A stretch of 62,172 nt of DNA, from contig SRUQ01000005.1 of NCBI GenBank assembly GCA_004791255.1, forward strand, positions 134,438 through 196,609, in the 5' to 3' direction. The position numbers and the translations under genes are program-made. Below, one piece after another: positions 17,991 to 25,345 of this stretch. The first letter of the stretch is position 1, and each line of letters begins with the position of its first letter. The notes below the pieces were generated by a model. The model was not told where the DNA came from, searched no databases, and saw only the letters and a program-made list of their open reading frames with translations. The stretch comes from a bacterium M00.F.Ca.ET.205.01.1.1 (GTDB lineage: Bacteria; Pseudomonadota; Alphaproteobacteria; Rhizobiales; Rhizobiaceae).

Positions 17991-18554
17991 TCAAGAAACC
18001 AGCGAAAGTTTATCTCTGCCGATAGTGATCGGAATTGAACTGTTCATAATATCGAGAAGAATTCGGACCGCCCCGGCACTTCCAACATGGTCAAGAATCC
18101 CAAGCTGGTCCGAAAATGGTCCGTCTATGATCCTGACCCTCTGGCCTGGCCTCAGTAGAATGTCCGGGTGCAAAATTCCGTCGTCGTCTGTTGCTGATAT
18201 CAAAGACTCGACAACACCATATGGTGCCGGTATCGGCATTCCTTTGCTCATGACAAGCTTTCGGACGCCGACCGTTGAGTTGATCGGGTACCAGCTCTGC
18301 TGATGAACAGCCAGCGAGACGAACAGATAGCAGTCGAAATACGCACTGGAGACGGTCTTGACAATGCGAGCGTGCCGGACAGTTCGCCTCCGCTTGGGCA
18401 GATAGGTCCGGAAGTTCTGCGATAGCAGGTGCCGCTCTGCCAGGCTCTCGGAATGCTGGTGCGTCTGCACCACGAACCAGCGCCCAGGTTCGCCGTCGCG
18501 AATTCTTCCTGTCGTCTCCGCGGGGCTATTGTCGTATAAATCAGTGTGCAGCAT
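17991..18554 (-). CDS. NusG/RfaH-like transcription elongation factor
   Basis: This 187-residue protein has an NGN domain beginning at about residue 24 (RWFVVQTHQHSESLAERHL), containing the family stretch YLPKRRRTVRHAR and YLFVSL, and a C-terminal KOW motif (LRPGQRVRIIDGPFSDQLG) near residue 133. It is a specialised paralogue of NusG, as found in polysaccharide operons (RfaH, UpxY, LoaP types), where it lets RNA polymerase read through long operons. Its position, 20 bp after the chain-length regulator and before the remaining matrix genes, suggests it acts on this operon, which may extend beyond 18 kb. The target element is not identifiable by eye. Confidence 0.88.
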   Translation of the reverse strand: MLHTDLYDNSPAETTGRIRDGEPGRWFVVQTHQHSESLAERHLLSQNFRTYLPKRRRTVRHARIVKTVSSAYFDCYLFVSLAVHQQSWYPINSTVGVRKLVMSKGMPIPAPYGVVESLISATDDDGILHPDILLRPGQRVRIIDGPFSDQLGILDHVGSAGAVRILLDIMNSSIPITIGRDKLSLVS

Positions 18555-18574
18555 GGCGGAATATTGTCCCTTCT

Positions 18575-20671
18575 CTAGTTGAGATAGTAACTGTCCGAGA
18601 CACTGCTTTCGAGCGACGTGTAAGGGCCATATTTCGGCAGCTTTGGTTCGTCCACCATTGTCAGGGCGATGCCGGCAATCTTGGATCTGCCGCCAAGATG
18701 TCGAATTCCTTCGGCAACGGCCTCGCGCGAGGTTTCACGCCATTTCACCACGAAGAGGATTTTGTCGACGTACCTCGCCAGGATCGAGGCGTCGGCCGCT
18801 GGTCCAACAGGTGGCGCGTCAATGATCACCGTGTCGAACTTTCCTCGAAGCTCATCGAGGACCGAGCGCATTCGCGCCGAAGCAAGAAGGGCAGGCGGGT
18901 TCCGGGTCTTTGCGCCGGCAGGCAGCAGGGAAATCCCCGAGCGCTCGTCCAGATGGATCGCGTTTGCGGCCTTTACCGGCAAGGTCAGGAGGTCGACCAA
19001 CCCGACCTTGCTGGCCATGCCGAAGAAGGCGGTGGTCGCCGAAAGCCTCAAGTCCGCATCGACGACCAGAACCCGTTCGCCGTCGGCCGCGGCGGAGCAG
19101 GCCAGGCTCAATACCAGGGTTGTCTTTCCTTCGCCGGGCATCGCCGATGTCACCAGCATGAGGCGTGGCGAACGGATCAGGTCCGGTGTCGCGTCGATGC
19201 CCAGGCGGAGCCGGCGCACGGCTTCGCTATATCTGGATAGGGGTCTGCGCTCGAGATAGGCCACGGGCTGGGCATGCGACTGGGCGTCTCTCGACCAGCC
19301 CGACATCCTTGGCATGGACGCAAGAACCGGAACGGCCAACTCGTCCTCTATCTGCTTCTTTGCCATGAAGCCGGAAGCAAAAAGTTCACGAAGAACGGCG
19401 CCGGCCCCTCCGACGAAGAGGCCGATGACAAGTCCCAGGGCCGCAAAAAGAGGCCTGTTCGGGAAGCTTGGCGAAACCGGAACGCCCGCGTCGGTGATCA
19501 CACGCACGCCGCTGTTGAGGAGGGTAGACTTCTCCTCGGTGAGCTTGGCGCGTGACAGGAATGTCTCAAAGAGTTCCTTGTTCGCGGCGGCAATCCTTTC
19601 CAGATCGCGCAACTGGACGCCGACCTGACCTTCGATTTCGGACCGGTTGGATACTGAATCCAAGGCTCGGGCCAGAGAAGCTTCCCGGGCTTCTGCGGCA
19701 TCGACCTCATTCTTCAGATTGCCGATGAGACGCTGAACTTCGGCCGCAATCTGCCCCTCGATGTCGCGGCGCTCGGCCTGAGCCGTCATGACATCCGGAT
19801 GCCGATCGCCATATTTCAATTTGAGGTCGGCTTCCCGCCGTGTCACTCCAGAGAGCTGAGCCCGAAGGGCGCTGATCACCACGGACTGCAGTACCTCCGG
19901 TATCGACTGGATGTCGCCTCCGCTCGTCTGCAATTTGTCAACTTGTTGAAATTGTGCGCGTTTCTCCGACAGTTCGGCGCGGGCGTTAATCAACGCGATA
20001 TTCAATTCGGATAGCTGCTGGTCAGTCAAACTGCCTGCTGGCGTTGCCAACAAATTGTGATCGATCCGAAACTTCTGGACAGCTTGTTCCGAAAGGCTCA
20101 ATTCCGCTCGCAGAGATGCGGCCCGCTCACTGAGCCATGTGGACGCTTTTCTGGCCCCTTCGTAGCGGGACCTTACCCGATCGGCGAGATAGGCCTGGGA
20201 AATTGCGTTCGCCAGGGAGGCTGCTTTTCCCGGGTCGTAAGCGGTCACTGAAATCTCGATAACATCCGCCATCCCGACGCGCGAGACTCCGAGCGCCCCT
20301 TGCAGCCATCCCAATGCCCCCAACCCGATCTTGGGATCCTCCGTCAGCTTTTCGCTGTCGACGACCTTCTGAAGCAGTAATGCCGATCTCAGAACCGCAA
20401 TCTGACTCTCGATGAATGTCGAATTGTCCGCAAAATCAGTATTGGAATAATCCTGCGGAGTCATATAGTCGATCGGGGAATCGAGCAAGATTTGCGCAAC
20501 CCCGGTATACGATGGCGGAAGCACATAGGAAGCAACTACAAATATGCCGAAGGTGATCGCTGCAATGCTGCACACAAGCTTCCATCGGCGGAGGAAGAAA
20601 TCAAGAATCTCCCTGACGTCCAGCGGCAGCAACTCTCGGCTTATGATCGGATTGTCAGTTGAACTTGCCAT
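18575..20671 (-). CDS. Wzc/ExoP-like chain-length regulator and tyrosine kinase
   Basis: This 698-residue protein has a Wzz domain with a first membrane helix near 33-52 and a large periplasmic coiled-coil region ending in the Pro-rich second helix around 395-425. A cytoplasmic BY-kinase follows: Walker A SAMPGEGKTT at 509, Walker A' VLVVDADLR near 534 and Walker B VIIDAPPV near 615. The C-terminus has only a small tyrosine cluster (Tyr681, 684, 695, 696). It should control polymer length and export together with the ExoF-like protein. It is the first gene of the minus-strand locus, with AAGGA before its ATG, and the promoter must lie in the 20672-21093 gap. Confidence 0.92.
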   Translation of the reverse strand: MASSTDNPIISRELLPLDVREILDFFLRRWKLVCSIAAITFGIFVVASYVLPPSYTGVAQILLDSPIDYMTPQDYSNTDFADNSTFIESQIAVLRSALLLQKVVDSEKLTEDPKIGLGALGWLQGALGVSRVGMADVIEISVTAYDPGKAASLANAISQAYLADRVRSRYEGARKASTWLSERAASLRAELSLSEQAVQKFRIDHNLLATPAGSLTDQQLSELNIALINARAELSEKRAQFQQVDKLQTSGGDIQSIPEVLQSVVISALRAQLSGVTRREADLKLKYGDRHPDVMTAQAERRDIEGQIAAEVQRLIGNLKNEVDAAEAREASLARALDSVSNRSEIEGQVGVQLRDLERIAAANKELFETFLSRAKLTEEKSTLLNSGVRVITDAGVPVSPSFPNRPLFAALGLVIGLFVGGAGAVLRELFASGFMAKKQIEDELAVPVLASMPRMSGWSRDAQSHAQPVAYLERRPLSRYSEAVRRLRLGIDATPDLIRSPRLMLVTSAMPGEGKTTLVLSLACSAAADGERVLVVDADLRLSATTAFFGMASKVGLVDLLTLPVKAANAIHLDERSGISLLPAGAKTRNPPALLASARMRSVLDELRGKFDTVIIDAPPVGPAADASILARYVDKILFVVKWRETSREAVAEGIRHLGGRSKIAGIALTMVDEPKLPKYGPYTSLESSVSDSYYLN

Positions 20672-21093
20672 TTCCGAATCCTTGCGATCAGCAGCATAAC
20701 TCCGCCCTCCAGCGTCGGCTGGATGGCATTCCCTTCAAGCTCGGGCAGTCTGCTGTTAAGCGCTCAACCGCATGAAATCCAAGGTTTGCGCCCCGCCATC
20801 CGGACATGTCCAAATCGCTGTCTTCCGCCCGCCGACCGATCGCATCGTCGGTCAGCCGGAAACATAACAGCTTCGCCGACATAGCCGCCATTACCATTAT
20901 TGGAGTAGTAAATCGGCTAAAGGTCGATCTGGTCTACCCGGCAAGGCTTTCGGACCTTTAGGACATCGCCGGAAAACCCACCTCTCGCTCTTGCGGGAGC
21001 GCCACAAACGCTACCACCGTCCAGGGAGCGCAGGAGAACCTGCGCCTCCAGATGACAAGGGAAGCAGCCGGCCTCGGCGAGACTGAGGTTGAT
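20672..21093. promoter_or_regulatory. Divergent control region between matrix operon and membrane protein gene
   Basis: This gap of about 420 bp separates divergent genes. A minus-strand frame at 20688-20897 lacks homology or a ribosome site and is judged non-coding. A perfect dyad, GACCGA at 20834-20839 and TCGGTC at 20848-20853 separated by 8 bases, is a candidate regulator site. No convincing -35/-10 pair was identified. Confidence 0.45.
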
Positions 21094-21684
21094 ATGGATA
21101 GCTATAGCGAAATCGCTCTCGAGCTTGCGAATTGGATGGCCAACAGACCAGCCATTCTGATTGTGGCAGCAACCTTGCCGCTGATGCTTCTTCTGAAGAG
21201 GGGCCGGTTGCTGGGCTATGGCACCCTGGCCATCCTTGTTGGGGCTGCCACCCTGGTTGCGTTCGGCATCGAAAACCCGGCAGCGGCAGTCATTGTCGTT
21301 CTCGCCTACTGTTTTCTGGTTTCAGTTGCCCTGCTTTCCACCCGGAATCGTCTGATCCAGATCGAGGGTCGCCTCGCAGCCGTCATATCGGCACTCGACG
21401 AGCTGGAAGTCGCAGAGGAAAGACGGCAGACTTACAACGCCAAACATTCGTCGACCTCGCGGCATCACCCACGCCGGAAATCGGCAGCCGGGACAATGGA
21501 GCAAATGGCTTCTGCCGGCGCAACGGCGAGCCCCGAAGGCATGGCGCCGGTGATCCCAGGTCCGCCCTGGCAAGAGTTACAAACGTCCGATCCGCGATTG
21601 GGATCTGCGGCTCCGGCATCAACGCGAGCAGAAGATCCCGGCTTGCGTTCGGAAAAGCCCCAAAGAGGGCTGCTCTCAAGTTGA
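21094..21684 (+). CDS. Small membrane protein of unknown function
   Basis: From ATG 21094, with GAGG five bases upstream, the product is 196 residues; an in-frame ATG at 21052 lacks a ribosome site. Three hydrophobic segments occur in the first 85 residues (about 18-34, 40-56 and 60-81), followed by a helical stretch (IEGRLAAVISALDELEVAEERR) cut by positively charged residues, and a Pro/Ala/Ser-rich disordered tail of about 85 residues. I recognise no family. It is divergent from the ExoP-like gene and followed by a Crp-type regulator on the same strand, so it may be an accessory inner-membrane protein of the matrix locus. That link is only positional. Confidence 0.6.
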   Translation: MDSYSEIALELANWMANRPAILIVAATLPLMLLLKRGRLLGYGTLAILVGAATLVAFGIENPAAAVIVVLAYCFLVSVALLSTRNRLIQIEGRLAAVISALDELEVAEERRQTYNAKHSSTSRHHPRRKSAAGTMEQMASAGATASPEGMAPVIPGPPWQELQTSDPRLGSAAPASTRAEDPGLRSEKPQRGLLSS

Positions 21685-22037
21685 GCGGTTCTGTCCGGCG
21701 AAGGGTTTTAACCAACTGAAATGACGGCAGAAGTCGCGATGACGCTGCCGCCGGCAGGCCTGCCTAACCGATCCGGCAGGTGGACTGTAAGAGCTTCGTT
21801 GGAATGACCGGCAAACCAGTCGGTCACTGCCGACCGGGTGCGGGGTTGCGCTCACGAAGATCGTGGCATTCTGTCGATGGCGTGCCGGTGCGGCGCGCCA
21901 TCCTTGCCCAATATCCGCACACAGGTGGTAAGGCTGTACCCAAATGTGGTACACTGCAATGTCATTTGGATGAAATGATAGATGGAACTTTTTATGTAGT
22001 TGTTGGTTTGCAGCTCAAGGTGATCGGGGGGGCGATC
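21685..22037. promoter_or_regulatory. Leader of the Crp-type regulator gene with GGTA/TACC dyads
   Basis: Within this 350-bp gap, GTACC (21936-21940) and GGTAC (21948-21952) form a perfect inverted repeat around seven bases. An overlapping dyad, GGTA (21927-21930) with TACC (21937-21940), gives three alternating half-sites. Autoregulation by the downstream Crp/Fnr-type protein or another dimeric regulator is possible. The rest shows nothing recognisable. Confidence 0.4.
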
Positions 22038-22038
22038 A
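22021..22038 (+). promoter_or_regulatory. Dyad at the ribosome binding site of the regulator gene
   Basis: TGATCG (22021-22026) and CGATCA (22033-22038) are perfect complementary arms around six G residues, and the final A is the first base of the ATG. The only purine-rich ribosome site is therefore in the loop of a possible hairpin, or the dyad is a DNA operator. Confidence 0.4.
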
Positions 22039-22769
22039 TGGGTGGGGGTTATCCAGAACAAATGAACTTATCAAAGCAGGCTCTTGGATTGTCGAGGGAA
22101 CCTACGCTTGCTGACGCGAGTTGGGAAAGGGGGGTCTCTGCATTGCCTGGGGCCGTGCGCCGTCGCTATCCGGCGAACACGACGATTGCGGGTGAGCATC
22201 ACGCCAGAGCCTTGATCCTGGTCATGACTGGCGGGTGGGCGGCATTCGCCAAGACGTTGCGCAATGGCTCGCGTCTTATCGTCGATCTTGCCCTTCCTCG
22301 CGAAATTGCCTTGATCCAGTTCGCCGGAGAAGCGGGCGAGACGGTAATAGCCCTGTCGGATGTGACCGCGATCGAATTGCCCGGTCCCGTCCATACTTGT
22401 TTTTCGCGCTATCCGCAGTCTATTTGCGAGGCGATTGTTCTGGCTGAGGCAAGCCGATATTCGAGGGTTACGGAACATCTGGCAGGCGTCAGTAGAAGGG
22501 GACCCGTGGAGCGCACGGCTCATTTCCTTCTCGAGCTGGCCTGCCGCGCACATCGATCGGCAACGAGTTATCCGGAGCGCTTTGAATGTCCCCTGACCCA
22601 AGCCGAGATGGCCGACGCGTTGGGGCTTTCGGCCGTGCATGTAAGTCGCGTGTTGAAGGAATTGCGGGAAAGCGGCCTGGCTTCGTTCCGCGGTGGCGTG
22701 GTCGAGTTGCATGACCATGCGGGACTTATCAAAACGGCCGGATTTGACCGCTCGTACATTTCGAGCTGA
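22038..22769 (+). CDS. Crp/Fnr-family transcriptional regulator
   Basis: From ATG 22038 the protein is 243 residues, the usual family length. The N-terminal half is a divergent cyclic-nucleotide-binding-like beta roll without the Cys residues of Fnr and without a clear cAMP phosphate-binding motif. The C-terminal winged helix-turn-helix is clear (LTQAEMADALGLSAVHVSRVLKEL). The frame continues upstream to 21780, but that part lacks a ribosome site and would exceed the family size. It lies downstream of the matrix locus and may regulate it. The ligand is unknown. Transcription probably ends before the convergent oxidase gene. Confidence 0.85.
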   Translation: MGGGYPEQMNLSKQALGLSREPTLADASWERGVSALPGAVRRRYPANTTIAGEHHARALILVMTGGWAAFAKTLRNGSRLIVDLALPREIALIQFAGEAGETVIALSDVTAIELPGPVHTCFSRYPQSICEAIVLAEASRYSRVTEHLAGVSRRGPVERTAHFLLELACRAHRSATSYPERFECPLTQAEMADALGLSAVHVSRVLKELRESGLASFRGGVVELHDHAGLIKTAGFDRSYISS

Positions 22770-22993
22770 ACGGGGTTCGGCTCACCTTGGTGGGCTCACG
22801 ATCGACCGCGCTTGGACGCCGCGTTCGACAATGGTCTCTGCAATGCGGTCGAACGCTCGCCCTATGCACTCCACAGGGTGACTTTGGTCGAACGCAAAGT
22901 CGATCGTGGCCGCACTTCTGCTCAGGCGACGAGGAGGCATGCGACGCGAGATCTCCGAATGGCTTGCGCCCCGCGTGATTTCAATTTGCTTCC

Positions 22994-24112
22994 TCAGGCG
23001 GCGCCACTGAACCGATCGATCCTGAAATCGTCGAGCGGGGTTTCGCAACGGCCGGTCGTGATTAGTTCGGCCATGGCGTCGCCCACGCCCGGACCGAGTT
23101 GGAATCCGTGTCCGCTGAAGCCGAAGGCGTGGAACAGGCCTGATGTCGTCGCCGAGCGCCCCATGACCGGCAGCATGTCCCTGACATAGCCCTCGCAGCC
23201 GGACCAGGTACGGATGACCGTGGCCTGCGCGATGGCCGGCAGCAGCCGCGCGACGGCGCGCAATTGCGTGGGCAGGCGCGCCGGGTCCGCGGCCGCATGG
23301 CCGGGTTCGAGGTCCACCTCTGCTCTTTCGGCAGCACCGCCGAAGACGATGTTGCCGCGCTCGACCTGGCGCAGATAGGCGCCGTGATCCTTGTCGCGCG
23401 TCCATATGCCGACCACCGGCAGGATTCGGTATGGCAACGGCTCGGTCACGCCCATCTGCGGGCCGCGCGCGTCGAGCGGCACCGCTTCGCCGAACTGCGC
23501 GGCAATGCGCGCGCCCCAGGCGCCTGCGGTGTTGAGCAGGCACTCGGCGGCGAATGTGCCTTTTGAAGAGGCGACGACGAAGCCTGAGCCGGTGTGCCCG
23601 ATCGTCTGGACCTCCGCGTCGTCGATAATTTCCGCCCCCAGTCTGCGAGCGGCCTCGGCAAAAGCAGGCGCGATCAGCCTGGGATTGCCGCTGCCATCCT
23701 GTGGTGAGAACGAGGCTGCAATGGCATTGGGGCCGAGGCCGGGGAAGCGGGACCGGATCTCGCGCGCCCCAAGTTCCTCCAGTTCAAGGCCACAGGGCCG
23801 CGCCGCCTCGGCATAAGCGCGCATGTCGGCGAGGCTGGCTTCGTCGAAGATCAGCCGGACATGACCGGTAGCGCGAAATTCCACGTCGCGGCCAAGCATT
23901 TTTTCGGCCTCGCCCCACAGGCCGAGCGAGCGATGGGCCAGCGGAAGCTGCGACAGGTGACGCCCCGTGCGCCGGATGTTGCCGAACGAGGCAACCGTTG
24001 CCCCGCTGCCGATCCGGTTGCGCTCGATCAGCGTCACGCGCGCGCCGCGCCGGGCGAGGAAATAGGCTGAAGCCGTCCCCATCAGTCCGCCGCCCAGCAC
24101 GGTCACATCCAT
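22994..24112 (-). CDS. FAD-dependent amino acid/amine oxidase (DadA/sarcosine-oxidase-like)
   Basis: This 372-residue protein begins with an FAD Rossmann motif (VTVLGGGLMGTASAYFLARRGA) and LIERNRIGSGA, and has a C-terminal FSGHGFQLGPGVG that contacts FAD, the layout of D-amino acid dehydrogenases and monomeric sarcosine oxidases. It oxidises a secondary or primary amine to an imine that hydrolyses to aldehyde or keto acid plus amine. AGAGG precedes its ATG. It is divergent from a LysR gene (24351) that likely controls it, and it is one of three related oxidases in the island. The substrate is not predictable. It could serve as the beta-type subunit for the FAD/Fe-S proteins encoded at 29411-31077. 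Confidence 0.85.
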   Translation of the reverse strand: MDVTVLGGGLMGTASAYFLARRGARVTLIERNRIGSGATVASFGNIRRTGRHLSQLPLAHRSLGLWGEAEKMLGRDVEFRATGHVRLIFDEASLADMRAYAEAARPCGLELEELGAREIRSRFPGLGPNAIAASFSPQDGSGNPRLIAPAFAEAARRLGAEIIDDAEVQTIGHTGSGFVVASSKGTFAAECLLNTAGAWGARIAAQFGEAVPLDARGPQMGVTEPLPYRILPVVGIWTRDKDHGAYLRQVERGNIVFGGAAERAEVDLEPGHAAADPARLPTQLRAVARLLPAIAQATVIRTWSGCEGYVRDMLPVMGRSATTSGLFHAFGFSGHGFQLGPGVGDAMAELITTGRCETPLDDFRIDRFSGAA

Positions 24113-24142
24113 AGCGTCCTCTTGCCAAAAGCAATCGATCCG

Positions 24143-24270
24143 TAGAGCGGTTCATCGTTTCATGGAAACGCTGAACCGCTCTATCTCTTTGTTTTGATGC
24201 AATTCCCAAGGGCAAGCGCTTCGCGCTTGTCCCCAGGAAAACCGTTCCACACTTTTCCTGGAATTGCTCT
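24143..24270. repeat. Rhizobial intergenic palindromic mosaic element
   Basis: TAGAGCGGTTCA (24143-24154) and TGAACCGCTCTA (24172-24183) are perfect 12-bp arms, extended by inner CGTTTC/GAAACG. Next comes a second hairpin, CAAGCGC (24213-24219) with GCGCTTG (24223-24229), and a conserved-looking tail, CACTTTTCCTGGAATTGCTCT. From memory, such elements are abundant between genes in Mesorhizobium and relatives. It occupies most of the gap between the oxidase and its divergent LysR gene. Confidence 0.8.
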
Positions 24271-24350
24271 GCGCTGATCTTGTCCGCACCGCGCTGTTGC
24301 GTCAAAGATGGGTTTGGACAGAAGCCATAAGCTTTACCTATGGAGTGGCC

Positions 24351-25256
24351 ATGCGGGCCCGGCAGCTCGAAGTGTTCATCGCCGTGATGCGCGCCGGTAC
24401 CGTGACCGCCGCGGCGCGGATGCTGAACATTTCCCAGCCTGCGCTCAGCCAGATACTGCTCCACGCCGAGGACGAACTCGGCTTTACCCTGTTCGAGCGG
24501 GTGAAGGGCCGGCTACGGCCGACCCCGGAGGCGCTCGAAATATTCCCCGATGCCGAGAGACTGTCGGCGGGGCTTGAGGGCTTGCGCCGCAAGACCACCG
24601 ACCTGCGCCTGGGCCGGGCAGGGCTGGTGCGGGTGGCGGCGTCGCCCCCGCCGGCCATGGCGATATTGCCGCGCGCCTTCACCGCATTCCGCGCCCAGCA
24701 TCCCAACATGATGCTGCGTGCCCATAGCGCGCCGATCGCCGCAATTGTCGACATGCTGCGCGCCGGCGATGCCAGCCTCGGCGTCGCCCTGGACGACCGT
24801 TTGCCGCCCGATATAGAAGCGGAGGTGCTGGGCAGCGTCGGCTTCGCCTGCCTGCTGCCCGCCGGGCATGCGCTGCGAGCCAAAGCCGAACTGACGCTCG
24901 CCGACCTTGCCGGGGAGGAGTTGATATCCTACCGCGGCAACACCCGTCCTGCCGACGAACTGGCCCACGCAGCTCGCGCGCAGGGCGTCACGCTTTCGCC
25001 GTCGCTTGAGATCGACGTCTCCATATCAGCGGTTGGTTTTGTCCAGGCCGGCCTGGGCATCGGCCTGGTCGACGCACTGTTGCCGTGGCACCAGTTCGCC
25101 GGGCTTGCGGTCAGGCCGCTGGCGGGAGGGCTGGAATTTCCGATCGCGCTCCTCACCTCGCGGACGCGGTCGCTTTCACGCGCCGACGAGATGATGCGCG
25201 ATGAAATCCGCGCGGCCTGTTCCGCCGTCCTTGGCGACCATCGCGCCGAGGCATAA
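24351..25256 (+). CDS. LysR-family transcriptional regulator
   Basis: This 301-residue protein has an N-terminal winged helix-turn-helix (MRARQLEVFIAVMRAGTVTAAARMLNISQPALSQ at 1-34, described here in parts: recognition helix near ISQPALSQ) and a periplasmic-binding-protein-like effector domain from about residue 90. ATG 24351 has GGAG five bases upstream; the open frame begins earlier at 24264 inside the palindromic element. It is divergent from the DadA-like oxidase and upstream of hyuA on the same strand, so it may regulate either. The effector is unknown. Confidence 0.88.
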   Translation: MRARQLEVFIAVMRAGTVTAAARMLNISQPALSQILLHAEDELGFTLFERVKGRLRPTPEALEIFPDAERLSAGLEGLRRKTTDLRLGRAGLVRVAASPPPAMAILPRAFTAFRAQHPNMMLRAHSAPIAAIVDMLRAGDASLGVALDDRLPPDIEAEVLGSVGFACLLPAGHALRAKAELTLADLAGEELISYRGNTRPADELAHAARAQGVTLSPSLEIDVSISAVGFVQAGLGIGLVDALLPWHQFAGLAVRPLAGGLEFPIALLTSRTRSLSRADEMMRDEIRAACSAVLGDHRAEA

Positions 25257-25345
25257 GTAAGACTTATATCCTTGCCCGTCATCCGTCTTGGACCCCGATC
25301 ATCCGGTCGTGCCAACTTTGCTTGGCAGACAGGAAGGGACGCATC

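Noticed and set aside
20881..20889. ops-like element (minus strand GGCGGCTAT) for the NusG paralogue
   Set aside because: Only the first five bases match the known GGCGGTAGC core, so it is not distinguishable from chance.
20688..20897. 69-codon minus-strand frame upstream of the ExoP-like gene
   Set aside because: No ribosome site, no recognisable sequence, lies in the expected promoter region.
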